Source: Actinomycetales bacterium
GTDB lineage: Bacteria > Actinomycetota > Actinomycetes > Actinomycetales > Dermatophilaceae
Assembly (NCBI GenBank): GCA_002748155.1
Contig: PDRO01000006.1
Coordinates: 42,527 to 106,526, forward strand
Reading direction: 5' to 3'
Length of the DNA stretch: 64,000 nucleotides
The position numbers and the translations under genes were made by a program. The notes beneath the pieces are model-generated. The model was not told the origin of the DNA. It did no database searches and saw only the letters and a program-made list of their open reading frames with translations. Below, one piece after another: positions 31,815-40,558 of this stretch (the first letter of the stretch is position 1; each line of letters begins with the position of its first letter).

Positions 31815-32433
31815 AGGTGCGTGACGGGCACGTCGGTCACCAGCCGTGCTACGCCGTGATCGGGATCGATCTGACCGGCCGCCGCGATGTGCTCGGGTTG
31901 TGAGCGGGCAACAACGACGGTGAGTCGGCGACGTTCTAGCTCTCGGTGCTCTCCGACCTGCGCAACCGTGGTGCGCTGGATGTGTTCTTCGTGATGTGTG
32001 ACGGGCTCACGCCTCTACTGGACTCTGTCGCCACGGGCGTTACCGAAGGCGATAGCACAGACCTGGGTCGTCCATGTGATCCGCGGCAGCTTCAAGAACT
32101 GGAACAGGAGTAGGGCAAGCCCTGACGACCTCCAAACTCTGGCGCGAAGCACCGGAGGCGTTCATCCCGTTCCTGGACTACGACCTCGAAATCCGGGAGG
32201 CCTTGTGCTCAACCAATGCAATCGAGAGCCTGAACCCCCGGTTCCGGCGCGCCGTGAACGCCAAGAACCACTTCGCGACCCAATAGGCCACTGAGAAGAC
32301 CCCCTCCCGGGTCGTGCGATCCCCAGACCCCACGAGCCTGGGACAAGCACGGCAGGCAACCCGATGGAAACCCGGGCTCAACTCACTCGCCATCACCTTC
32401 ACCGACCGCATGCCAGCAGCCGAGAACCTCTAG
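31815..32433 (+). pseudogene. Decayed IS256-family transposase
   Basis: Scattered pieces of an IS256/Mutator-type DDE transposase appear in order: VRDGHVGHQPCYAVIGIDLT, then GRRDVLGL-stop-AGNNDGESATF-stop-LSVLSDLRNRG, VMCDGL, a frame change, PKAIAQTWVVHVIRGSFKN, another change, FIPFLDYDLEIREALCSTN followed by AIESLN and FRRAVNAKNHFAT, and finally RWKPGLNSLAITFTDR. Both in-frame stops in the first part replace Trp codons conserved in the family (TGG to TGA and TGG to TAG). The 5' third is missing. Terminal inverted repeats could not be identified. Confidence 0.85.
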
Positions 32434-32505
32434 TCACAACTGCCAGCAACACTCAATAACTGACGAAACCCCTGTAAGCAGTCTGCTTCTTCGTTACGAT
32501 GGGGT

Positions 32506-33010
32506 ATGCATGCGAATCGTCCCCTCCCATTGGGAATCGACGCCGAGGATCGGCGGGTGTTGAGGACGATCGTGCGAGCTGGCACATGGCAGGCGCGGAT
32601 GGCTATGCACGCTCAGATCGTATTGGCCTACGCGCACGAGGGAGTGTCGTCGAAGCTGGCCACGGCGGTCGAGTGGGTCTCGGTGCCTACAGTGCGTAAG
32701 TGGCGCTTGCGGTTCGCTGCATCGGGGTTGGGCGCACTCAAGGACGCGCCTCGCTCGGGCCGGCCGGCCGCCCATCCGGCCGATGCGATTGAGGCGGTAG
32801 CCCACGAGACGCTCTTGGGACGAGCCACCCAGGGGCACCACGCGCTCGTCGACGCGGTCGCTGACTGCCGAAGTCGGTATGACACCCTCGAGAATCGGGC
32901 ACGTCTGGAAGACCTGCAAGCTGGCTCCACGCCGAGTAGAGAACGCCACGCTCTCCACCGTTCCCGACTTCGTCGTCAAGGCCGAGGGCGTCACCGCCGC
33001 GTATGTTGCC
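32506..33010 (+). pseudogene. Truncated, frameshifted IS630-family transposase
   Basis: The first 110 or so codons encode the N-terminal helix-turn-helix pair of an IS630-type transposase (MHAQIVLAYAHEGVSSKLA, VSVPTVRKWRLRFAASGLGA, LKDAPRSGRP). After about 32850 the similarity continues in a different frame (SRIGHVWKTCKLAPRRVENA, LSTVPDFVVKAEGV), matching the HTH-linker 'SRIWRAFGLxPHR...' region, then stops. The whole catalytic DDE domain is missing. TACGAT lies five bases before the ATG and resembles a leaderless-type -10. Confidence 0.75.
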
Positions 33011-33257
33011 ACGCTACGCATCATGGTTCGCCAGATCGACCGGATCGGCTTCACAATGTACTACCTCATCCTGTCTGCATTCCATATCCGTATGAATCAG
33101 AGCCACTTCCTGAGTACCTACGAGCGGGAAGAGACCATGCCGAACGCAGAACCATTCGCCAAAACCCAGACTGTCTGATAGCTTTGAAATGCTCTAGTGT
33201 CGCTCTAGTAACTCGCTATGGACTGTGCCTATTCTGTTCTGCCGCAATGGAGTTGTC

Positions 33258-33944
33258 ATGACGATCGGCGACAGCCTCGTAGTTGAGCATCTAACTGTCA
33301 AGTACGCAGACAAGTTGGCCTTAAACGATGTCAACTTGCTTCTCGCCAACAAGGGGAGCATTGTTGGGCTCTTCGGCCAGAATGGGGCCGGAAAAACAAC
33401 GTTGCTGCGCTGCATCGCCGGGGTGATGAATCGCTTTCACGGTTCAATTCGACCTCGAGGCAGCGTCGTAGGCTACCTACCAGACCAGGAATTCATCCCC
33501 CGGAGAATGCGGATTCGAGATGTCGTGCGTGCTTGCGACTCACTTTACGCGGACTTTGACGGCAACATGGCCACAAAGACTATCGCTGAGTTAGACCTGA
33601 GCCTGGACGCCAGAGTTTCGACTGTTTCGAGAGGAATGTCTGAGCAGCTTCATTTATCTATGATATTGGCGAGACGTTGCGGTCTGTACGTGCTGGATGA
33701 ACCGCTAGCGGCCGTAGATCCGTTAACGCGCGATAAGTTGCTTATGATGATCAAGAACTACCGAAAACCGGGTTCGACTGTTGTCATTAGCACGCATCTG
33801 ATCGGTGGGCTCGAGGGGCTTTTCGACGAGGCGATCATGATTCATCAAGGAAAGCTGATTCTGCACGATGCAGTGTCGGCGGTTCTTTCGCAAGGCGGCT
33901 TAGAACAACGCTTTAAAGAGGTCATCAGTGCTGCTACGTCTTGA
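33258..33944 (+). CDS. ABC transporter ATP-binding protein with atypical signature motif, low GC
   Basis: A 228-residue ATPase; ATG 33258 is preceded by GGAG at good spacing. Walker A is GQNGAGKTT (40-48), the Q-loop GYLPDQEF, Walker B GLYVLDEPLAAVDP and the switch His ISTHLIGGLE. The signature loop reads VSRGMSEQL instead of LSGGQ, a form seen in YtrB/bacteriocin-type ATPases. Codon use is foreign to the window: GC is visibly lower and there are five TTA leucine codons and an ATA. It overlaps the following permease gene by 17 bases. It lies just downstream of IS remnants, so transfer is likely. The exported substrate is unknown; small peptides or self-protection are possible. Confidence 0.88.
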   Translation: MTIGDSLVVEHLTVKYADKLALNDVNLLLANKGSIVGLFGQNGAGKTTLLRCIAGVMNRFHGSIRPRGSVVGYLPDQEFIPRRMRIRDVVRACDSLYADFDGNMATKTIAELDLSLDARVSTVSRGMSEQLHLSMILARRCGLYVLDEPLAAVDPLTRDKLLMMIKNYRKPGSTVVISTHLIGGLEGLFDEAIMIHQGKLILHDAVSAVLSQGGLEQRFKEVISAATS

Positions 33945-34677
33945 GATCGGAAGAAGCGCCAGCGTGTTCCTGGTTGCTATCCTGGCCATGTTTCTGCCCC
34001 GACTGCTACTTGGCGCAACTGAGAACACCGTTTTCGCGGCCATCTACGGGATGGGCTCGATAATAGCTTGGGCCATGGTCACGGTCTTCATCTGCTATCG
34101 ACTATTCTCATACTACTGCCTGGGCGCTGACCTATTCCTTCACATCACATCTCGTTCCCGGTGGGCTGTGCTTACGGCTCGCGCAGCTGTCTTAGGCGTT
34201 TTGACTTTCGCTTTATCTGTTGCATCTATGGCGATGGATTGGACGTTTTTTCAGCCTATCGACGGAAGCTTGGCTGGCGCTGACCTTGTCTGGCTCTTAG
34301 CCGCCCGGCTTCTTTCAGTTGCGAGCTTCTTCGCACTTGTTGTTTTCCTTGTGGTTGTTACAAAGTATCTGCGGACCAAGATCCTGATGGCGACTCTTTT
34401 CCCGGTCTTTCTTTTCCTTGTGATTCTGGGGCTTGGCGTGACTTACTGGGGCCTGTCCGAAACGTCGGGGCAAGAATTCTTCATCGGCGTGACTGACCGT
34501 TACACGAACGCGCCAGCGCGGGCATCGCTAGTTCCATTCTTTGCTCTTGGTGGGGATGAATTCGTGCCTAGCGTGGCACGGGTGTCCTTGATCGGCAATG
34601 CGGTACTTCTGGTTGTGTGCTCGGTCGCGGCTCGACTGGTCGTCCGACGGCAAAGGGCCGATTTCTATCGCCTGTAG
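33928..34677 (+). CDS. Six-span membrane protein, partner permease of the low-GC ABC ATPase
   Basis: A 249-residue protein starting at GTG 33928 inside the ATPase gene. It has about six strongly hydrophobic segments (for example SVFLVAILAMFLPRLLLG, ARLLSVASFFALVVFLVVV, and a final span before a basic tail VVRRQRADFYRL). No family motif is recognised beyond the general ABC-2-like permease plan, and the pairing with the ATPase is the main evidence. Like the ATPase gene it is AT-richer than the surroundings and uses TTA codons. There is no further gene in the operon, so the transporter is a simple ATPase/permease pair. Confidence 0.75.
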   Translation: MLLRLEIGRSASVFLVAILAMFLPRLLLGATENTVFAAIYGMGSIIAWAMVTVFICYRLFSYYCLGADLFLHITSRSRWAVLTARAAVLGVLTFALSVASMAMDWTFFQPIDGSLAGADLVWLLAARLLSVASFFALVVFLVVVTKYLRTKILMATLFPVFLFLVILGLGVTYWGLSETSGQEFFIGVTDRYTNAPARASLVPFFALGGDEFVPSVARVSLIGNAVLLVVCSVAARLVVRRQRADFYRL

Positions 34678-35270
34678 TGGGGTCTTGGGATCTTGGCCGG
34701 ACTGCGTTCTGCGCCACTAGGAATTCCGCAACTTTGAAGCCGGCCTCACCGCCACTGCCGGAGCGTGTTAGGCCTTCTCCGCACACCGGCTCATCCCGAA
34801 GTGGTTGCGTTCGTTTCTTGAACTTCCAGTTGCGGGTGGTTATCAAGAAGAACCAGGGACATTTTCCCACCTCGATGGGTTCGGCCAACCCGGCCAACCC
34901 ATCACAGGCGACGTGAAGCGTCCTGTTCCGACGGTCGCTGGAACCTGCCTGACGAAACCGAGACGTGCCCTTCAGACACCTTCACAGACATCGCCTCACC
35001 GAAGACTGCGGCGTACGCCGGCTGCACCGGCCCACCAGGACCACGCCTGTATGTCTTGCGCGACCTTCTTGGTGATCCGGCTGACCGTGTCCGTAGTGAT
35101 TCGACGCGCCGTGCACCTCGCCAACGTGAGCCGCGAACTGCCGACGGAGCCCAGCTCCACCCGGCCTGTTACCCCTTCGTGGGGGTCCCTACGTCGTGAC
35201 GGCGATCTAAGGCTCCCCCGTCATCACGTCAGTCGGCGTCGCGCTCATCACCGCTCAACTAGTGCCGCCC
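34678..35270. other. Non-coding or decayed stretch, probably mobile-element debris
   Basis: About 590 bases without an intact gene. Several short frames change into one another, none with a ribosome site. Some pieces could be remnants of a transposase, but I cannot assign a family with confidence. Composition returns to high GC toward the right. No RNA gene recognised. Confidence 0.4.
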
Positions 35271-35669
35271 TCAGGTGAGCGTGTAGAACTCCAGGGCAAT
35301 GTTGTCCGGGTCACGGAAGGCGACCAGGTGGCCTGCTGTGGCCTGGGTTACTTCGCTGTGGGTGACGTGGTTCTCGTCCAGATGCCGCACCCAATCCTGC
35401 AAGGCCGACTCGTCAGCAACGGCAAAGGACAGGTGGTCGAGTCCTACGCGGCGCTCATCGAAACGGCCGGGCACGGTCTTGTCGCCGTGGGCGACCAGAG
35501 TCAAGGTCAGGCTTTCGCGGGCGAGCATCGCCTTGTCCATGCCGCCGATCGACAAACGCCGCAGTTCGGCGAAACCCAGGACATCGCGATACCAGGCGAT
35601 CGTGCGATCGAGGTCGGTGACTGAGAACGTGACGTGGTGAATCCCAACGATGCTAGGTGTTCCCTTCAT
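35271..35669 (-). CDS. VOC superfamily (glyoxalase/bleomycin-resistance fold) protein
   Basis: About 132 residues. The two beta-alpha-beta-beta-beta modules are clear: GIHHVTFSVTDLDRTIAWYR-type start with the first metal-ligand His, GLDHLSFAV with a second His, and the end DPDNIALEFYTLT with the usual Glu ligand. VOC proteins include glyoxalases, dioxygenases and antibiotic-binding proteins; the activity here is not deducible. The start is uncertain: ATG 35669 (MKGTPSIVG) has GGAGGG almost touching it, so an ATG six codons upstream is possible. It lies between the IS-rich patch and the site-2 protease gene. Confidence 0.85.
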   Translation of the reverse strand: MKGTPSIVGIHHVTFSVTDLDRTIAWYRDVLGFAELRRLSIGGMDKAMLARESLTLTLVAHGDKTVPGRFDERRVGLDHLSFAVADESALQDWVRHLDENHVTHSEVTQATAGHLVAFRDPDNIALEFYTLT

Positions 35670-35800
35670 CCCTCCAGTAGACAGCATGAAGGGCATCCGT
35701 CGGCTCCGACAAGGTGAGCGGATGGAGGGTTTCGTCAGCGTGCTCCGGGCTTCCCCGAGGGAGACGTCTCGCTGCACCACGTCGGCGATCGCGTGGCCGG

Positions 35801-37156
35801 CTACGTGAATCGGACCGGGGTGACCAGGTCGGCGTAGACGAGCAGCACGGTCATCGCGATGAGCAGGATGGACACGGCATACGCGATCGGCAGCCCCTTG
35901 GCGACGTCGACGTAGCCGGGGTCGGGTCGGCCGAGCAAGCGGGCTCCGGTGCGTTTGATGCCCTCCCAGACGGCCCCGGCGAGTTGCCCACCGTCCAGGG
36001 GCGGCATCGGCAGCAGGTTGAAGAGGAACAAGGCGATGTTGACGCCGAAGAGCAGACCGAGGATGAAGCCGGCCTTGGCCCGCGCTTGGTCGGCGATCGG
36101 CAGGTCGGCGGCCACGATCTCGCCGCCAGCACGGGCGACGCCGACGACCGAGATCAGGCCTTCGGGATCGCGTTCCTCTTGTCCGGTGACCGTCTGCCAG
36201 ACGTTCACCAGGCGCTCGGGCACGGTGAGCAACACCTGACCGGTGGCTGCGACGGTCTCGACCAGCTTGACCGGGGCCTCGGTGATCGGTAGGCGCACGA
36301 AGTCGATCGACGCACTGGCACCGAGGAATCCGACGGTCTCGACAACGAGTGTGCCGTCTGGATTGACCTTGACCTCGGCCCGGGTGTCGTCGGCGAACGC
36401 GGCCCGCTGCACCGTGGCCAGCGTCAACGTCACCGGCACTCGCTCGCCGTTCCGGTCCAGGACCAAGTCGATGGATTGCCCGGCCGAGCCGCGAATGACG
36501 TCAGTGACCTCGCCCCACAAGGTCACCGGCTGGCCATTGACCTCGACGATGGTGTCTCCCTCCTGGAGCACCCCGGCCGATGGCGGCAGCGGATCGCCGG
36601 GCTGACACTCGGCCAACGGTGCTTCGACGGTCGGGGCGGCTGTCGGAACACACTCGGCGACCGTGGACAGTCGCGGCACGAGCGACTGGACGCCGACGCC
36701 GCTGATCAGGATGACGAGCAGCACCAGCGCGAGCAGCAGGTTCATCGTGAGCCCGCCGAGCATGACGACGATCTTCTTGGGCACGGACAGCTTGTAGAAG
36801 ACCCGGTCTTCGTCTCCGGGCTCCACCTCGATGAGTGAGTCGTGGCGGGCTTGGTCGATCAGCCCGCTGAACCGTCCGGTGGAGACGTCCCGCAACTGTC
36901 CGGGCTGGTCGCCGGGCCGGGGCGGGATCATCCCGATCATCCGCACATACCCACCGAGCGGGATCGCTTTGATGCCGTATTCGGTGTCGCCACGTTTCCT
37001 CGACCAGATCGTCTTGCCGAAGCCCACCATGTATTGGGTGCATTTGACCCCGAAGAGCTTGGCGGGCAGCAAGTGCCCGATCTCGTGCAACGCGATCGAC
37101 AGACCGATGCCCACGACGATGAGCAGGATCCCGAGGATCCACAGGATCGTCTCCAC
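35801..37156 (-). CDS. rip1: Site-2 intramembrane metalloprotease (Rip1/RseP type)
   Basis: A 451-residue M50 zinc protease that cleaves membrane-anchored regulators such as anti-sigma factors. The zinc motif HEIGH is in the first membrane span (SIALHEIGHLLPAKLFGV) and the third ligand in LPMPPLDGGQL near the C-terminus. A central PDZ-like region contains VLQEGDTIVEVNGQPV. An acidic/Pro insertion (about 85-125) precedes the second span. Start GTG 37156 with GGGAG upstream. It follows dxr by about 120 bases, the usual actinobacterial dxr-rip order, but the expected ispG downstream is replaced by a VOC gene and IS debris. Confidence 0.93.
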   Translation of the reverse strand: METILWILGILLIVVGIGLSIALHEIGHLLPAKLFGVKCTQYMVGFGKTIWSRKRGDTEYGIKAIPLGGYVRMIGMIPPRPGDQPGQLRDVSTGRFSGLIDQARHDSLIEVEPGDEDRVFYKLSVPKKIVVMLGGLTMNLLLALVLLVILISGVGVQSLVPRLSTVAECVPTAAPTVEAPLAECQPGDPLPPSAGVLQEGDTIVEVNGQPVTLWGEVTDVIRGSAGQSIDLVLDRNGERVPVTLTLATVQRAAFADDTRAEVKVNPDGTLVVETVGFLGASASIDFVRLPITEAPVKLVETVAATGQVLLTVPERLVNVWQTVTGQEERDPEGLISVVGVARAGGEIVAADLPIADQARAKAGFILGLLFGVNIALFLFNLLPMPPLDGGQLAGAVWEGIKRTGARLLGRPDPGYVDVAKGLPIAYAVSILLIAMTVLLVYADLVTPVRFT

Positions 37157-37275
37157 GAAGCTCTACTCCCTGCTTGTCCGGTTGTCGCTACCCCGTCCGG
37201 TCGTTCGGGCCGCCCGGGTGCGGTGCGTCGCGTTCATCCGAGCACTCGTCGACTTCCAATCAGCCGAGTGGTCGG

Positions 37276-38526
37276 TCACCCATTCTCCCCGACGATCTGC
37301 CGGGCTCGTTCCCGCGCCCATCGGTCGGCACGCAACACCCTGGCGACATCCGGGTCAACGTGCGGGACGCGCGAATCGCTCCCGATCGGCATACCCGGGT
37401 CTTGCTTGAGCTCGTGGTCGGGCTCGTGCTGGGCGTAGTCGTGCACGACCTGGGCCACCGTGTCGACGATGTCGGGGAAACGGATGGCCCGGTCGTGGAA
37501 CGCCGCGACACAGACTTCGTTGGCCGCGTTGTACACCGCCGGGTAGGTGCCCCCGGCGGCACCGACCTGCCGGGCCAACGCCACGGCCGGGAAGGCGGCC
37601 TCGTCGAGGGGAAAGAACTCCCAGGTCGCGGCCCGGCCCCAGTCGCAGGCCGCTGCAGCGCCGGGCACCCGATCGGGCCAGGCCATCCCTAGTGCGATCG
37701 GCAGCCGCATGTCCGGCGGTGACGCTTGCGCGAGAGTCGATCCGTCGACGAACTCGACCATCGAGTGGATCACCGATTGCGGGTGCACGACGACGGCGAT
37801 CTGCTCGAACGGGATGTCGAACAGCAGGTGTGCCTCGATGACTTCCAGGCCCTTGTTGACCAGCGTGGCACTGTTGGTCGTCACCACCGTGCCCATGTCC
37901 CAGGTCGGGTGAGCCAGCGCCTGCTCGGGGGTGACCTCGCGAAGCTGGGCTCGGCTCATCCCCCGGAACGGCCCACCACTGGCGGTCACGACCAGCCGGG
38001 CCACCTCCTCGGCCCGACCACCGCGCAGGCACTGTGCGAGGGCGCTGTGCTCACTGTCGACCGGCACGATCTGCCCGGGCCGGGCCCGTGCCTTGACCAG
38101 CGGCCCGCCGACGATCAGCGATTCCTTGTTGGCCAGGGCGAGGGTGTTCCCGGCTTCGAGCGCAGCCATGGTGGGTGCCAGCCCGATCGAGCCGGTGATC
38201 CCGTTGAGGACGACGTCGGCCGGGCGGGCGGCGAGCGTCGCGTTCGCGTCCGCTCCGGTGAGGATCTCGGGCCGGTATGCCGGGTGCCCGGCGTCACGGG
38301 CGACCGACGCGATCGTGTCGGCCAGCTCGCCCGGATCGGCCGTGGCGGCGGCCACGGCATCGACACCGAGCTCGACGGCTTGGCGAGCCAGCAGGCCCAG
38401 TTGGGCGCCACCGGCACTGATCGCGGCGATCCGGAACCGTTCGGGTGCGGCCCGGGCGACGTCGATAGCCTGAGTGCCGATCGATCCGGTCGAGCCGAGC
38501 AGGGTGACGGTGCGGGGGTCGGTCAC
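37276..38526 (-). CDS. dxr: 1-deoxy-D-xylulose-5-phosphate reductoisomerase
   Basis: A 416-residue NADPH-dependent enzyme that forms MEP, the committed step of non-mevalonate isoprenoid synthesis. The start is GTG 38526 ([17 protein letters not shown]). NADPH binding is through [14 protein letters not shown]; catalytic and metal residues lie in [10 protein letters not shown] and PVDSEHSAL, and the flexible loop in [33 protein letters not shown] and [12 protein letters not shown] are intact. A substantial C-terminal region with [11 protein letters not shown] completes the enzyme. It lies upstream of the rip1-type protease and downstream of barstar on the same strand. Confidence 0.96.
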   Translation of the reverse strand: MTDPRTVTLLGSTGSIGTQAIDVARAAPERFRIAAISAGGAQLGLLARQAVELGVDAVAAATADPGELADTIASVARDAGHPAYRPEILTGADANATLAARPADVVLNGITGSIGLAPTMAALEAGNTLALANKESLIVGGPLVKARARPGQIVPVDSEHSALAQCLRGGRAEEVARLVVTASGGPFRGMSRAQLREVTPEQALAHPTWDMGTVVTTNSATLVNKGLEVIEAHLLFDIPFEQIAVVVHPQSVIHSMVEFVDGSTLAQASPPDMRLPIALGMAWPDRVPGAAAACDWGRAATWEFFPLDEAAFPAVALARQVGAAGGTYPAVYNAANEVCVAAFHDRAIRFPDIVDTVAQVVHDYAQHEPDHELKQDPGMPIGSDSRVPHVDPDVARVLRADRWARERARQIVGENG

Positions 38527-38566
38527 TGAGGCATTCTCGCAGCCATCTCGAGTCGTTCCAGCGGTG

Positions 38567-38908
38567 TCAGCGCAGCACGACGTCGACGTCGAGATCGGCG
38601 CGTTCGGCGTCGATGTCGGCAAGCACCGACCGCAACGCGGCGTACCCGTGCCGGTCGGTCCGGCGCAGCAGCGCGACCGAGTCCCAGACGAGGGTGACCG
38701 GCCGGTCGTCGTCACCCAAGTCTCGGAGGGCGTCGGCCAGAGCATCGAGGTTGTTGCCGAACCAGTCGGGCAGCGCGAGCGCCTCGGCGAACGCCACCAG
38801 GGCCGAGTGCCGGTCCAGGGCTCCGGTGACCAGAAAGACCTGGCGGCCGGCGTGCTCGGCTGCTGCGGTGAGGGCACCGACGTCGGTGTCCGGACCGTGG
38901 ATCTTCAT
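38567..38908 (-). CDS. Barstar-family ribonuclease inhibitor
   Basis: A 113-residue protein with the barstar fold signature [20 protein letters not shown] (about 43-62) and the preceding strand [20 protein letters not shown]. Barstar binds and blocks extracellular-type guanyl RNases inside the producing cell. The start overlaps the stop of the upstream RNase gene (ATGA), so inhibitor translation is coupled to that of the RNase. The matched pair strongly supports both assignments. Confidence 0.93.
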   Translation of the reverse strand: MKIHGPDTDVGALTAAAEHAGRQVFLVTGALDRHSALVAFAEALALPDWFGNNLDALADALRDLGDDDRPVTLVWDSVALLRRTDRHGYAALRSVLADIDAERADLDVDVVLR

Positions 38909-39378
38909 CGGCCCTCCTGGATTCTGCGGAAGCTCTGGTAATGATCGTCGGTGTAGTAGTGCTCCCCGTCGTCGCCGGAGACGATCCGGCGCGCACCCCG
39001 GTCGTCGGATCCGGGTGTCTCGACGGTGTATTCGCGGTAGTAGCCGGACGGGCGATGCGGCAAGATGCCTTCACGATTGCCGAAGGTCTTGTCGTCGTTG
39101 CGCGGATAGGGATAGGGCCCGCCGGCCCGGATGAGCTCGAGGGTTTCGCGGGCTTCCGGTGGCAGTGCGGATTCCGCGATGAGTGCCAGCCCGCTCACCG
39201 GGTCGGTCGAGGCGGTGACCGTTGCGGTCACCGGTGATCCTGAGTCGCCGGTCGTCCCTGAAAAGGGGTCGGACGATCTGCCGGACAAGAACACGGCGAG
39301 AGCGATGACGAGGCCGCCGATCACGAGCAGCGCGAGGGATCCTCGGCGGCTACTCGCTGTGGACGAGAGCTGGCGCAC
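38905..39378 (-). CDS. Secreted or membrane-anchored guanyl-specific ribonuclease (RNase Sa/barnase type)
   Basis: A 157-residue protein starting at GTG 39378 (GGGAGG upstream). Residues about 11-33 form a signal anchor (RRGSLALLVIGGLVIALAVF). A Thr/Ser/Asp linker follows, then a microbial RNase domain from about 65. The region FGNREGILP, GYYREYTVETPGS, RGARRIVSGDDGE, YYTDDHYQSF aligns directly with RNase Sa from Streptomyces. The catalytic triad equivalents are E116, R127 and H146, all present. It degrades RNA 3' of guanosine outside the cell. The downstream barstar gene protects the cytoplasm. Confidence 0.92.
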   Translation of the reverse strand: MRQLSSTASSRRGSLALLVIGGLVIALAVFLSGRSSDPFSGTTGDSGSPVTATVTASTDPVSGLALIAESALPPEARETLELIRAGGPYPYPRNDDKTFGNREGILPHRPSGYYREYTVETPGSDDRGARRIVSGDDGEHYYTDDHYQSFRRIQEGR

Positions 39379-39468
39379 GACCGTCGTACCTCCCTTGCGG
39401 CCTGACCCAGGCCGCTGGTGTCCGTGATGACCTCGGTCCGGGAGAGCCAGCCAACCCGGTCATGGCCG

Positions 39469-39488
39469 CCGCCGGGCGACTCCGGCGG
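39469..39488 (-). terminator. Possible terminator hairpin after the radical SAM operon
   Basis: CCGCCGG-GCGACT-CCGGCGG can form a 7-bp stem with a 6-nt loop just downstream of the last gene of the radical SAM operon. There is no T-run, so it may act as a weak or Rho-assisted terminator, or merely protect mRNA ends. Confidence 0.35.
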
Positions 39489-39511
39489 ATGAAGCTCTCG
39501 GACGCAGCCGA

Positions 39512-40558
39512 CTACAGCAGGCCGACATCCGGAGCTAACGGCCGGCCGGGTGTCAGTCCGAGGCAGGCCTCGTCGAAGTGTACGGTGTAGACCTCGCTGG
39601 AATACCCGACCGACCTGGCGGGCCGGGCACCCGGCACGGGGAGACCCGTCTCGCCATCCATCTGGCCGACCATGACGAAGTCGAGCTGCTCACACTCGGC
39701 AGCGACCGACGAAAGCAGTCGGCGGATTGCGGTCGGCGACGAGCCGGCCAGCAACGCCACGCTCAGGCACCGGGCCGGGACGCCGAGGTCTGGCCAGCGC
39801 GGATAGCCGAGAAGGTGGGTGGGGATCCTACGCGCCAGTGCATGTACGCCCCCGTAGCGGGTCACGACATATTGCTTGTGCTCCTGCTGATCCCACAGCG
39901 CACACCCAGCCACGGGGCGGCCCTCGGCGTCCAGCATCAGCCGGACGTCAGCGTCGGCCAGACCCGATGGTGCCCGCACCGGGCGCAAGTTGTCGCGACC
40001 GGCCAGCTGCAACAGCTGTTCCACGGTGCCCGGCGTAGTCCTCGCTGCGGCTGAGCCGCCACGACGCCGGTAGAAGTATGTGGTGTAGCTGCCCACATGC
40101 CGATACTCGGGCATGCCAGGACGCTGGGTTTCGAGAAACCTCCGGGCCATCGTGTGTTTGGTCAGGATGGTGGTGTAGTAGAGGTCGACATCACGAGTCT
40201 GCTCCCGCAGGAAGGCGAACATGGCCGGGAAAGTGGTCACTCGGCCGCGGACCTCGGGCAGCCCTTTGAGGCCTGTCAAGTAGCCGATCCGGCAGGGCTT
40301 CCCGTCGATCCACTCGGTTCGTTTGACGCAGGCTCCCATACCGACGATCCGCCCGCTGGCTGAGTCACGGGCAATCGGCACCACCACCTCGTCGCCCTCG
40401 GCCAGCAGCGATGTGTACGGATTCGGCCCGCGGGTGAATCGCACCTGGAGGTTTCCGGGGAAACCGTCGTCGCTGGCATAGATCGCCGCCAGACCGGGTC
40501 CGTCCTCAGGGCCGGCGAGGTCTACCTGCCACCGGCTGGAGTCACTTGGGAAGCTCAT
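39512..40558 (-). CDS. GNAT-superfamily acyltransferase, last gene of the radical SAM operon
   Basis: A 348-residue protein with features of a GNAT fold: MGACVKRTEWIDGKPCRIGY, LTGLKGLPEVRGRV as the acyl-CoA binding strand and loop, and YYTTILTKHTMARRFLETQR. The second half (from about 185, ADADVRLMLDAEGRPVAG to the end) looks like a second, degenerate GNAT-like domain. The donor and acceptor are unknown. The start overlaps the end of the preceding radical SAM gene by 17 bases, so it belongs to the operon. It may add an acyl group to the product made by the radical SAM and GH3 enzymes. Not a close relative of the other GNAT-like gene of the cluster. Confidence 0.78.
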   Translation of the reverse strand: MSFPSDSSRWQVDLAGPEDGPGLAAIYASDDGFPGNLQVRFTRGPNPYTSLLAEGDEVVVPIARDSASGRIVGMGACVKRTEWIDGKPCRIGYLTGLKGLPEVRGRVTTFPAMFAFLREQTRDVDLYYTTILTKHTMARRFLETQRPGMPEYRHVGSYTTYFYRRRGGSAAARTTPGTVEQLLQLAGRDNLRPVRAPSGLADADVRLMLDAEGRPVAGCALWDQQEHKQYVVTRYGGVHALARRIPTHLLGYPRWPDLGVPARCLSVALLAGSSPTAIRRLLSSVAAECEQLDFVMVGQMDGETGLPVPGARPARSVGYSSEVYTVHFDEACLGLTPGRPLAPDVGLL

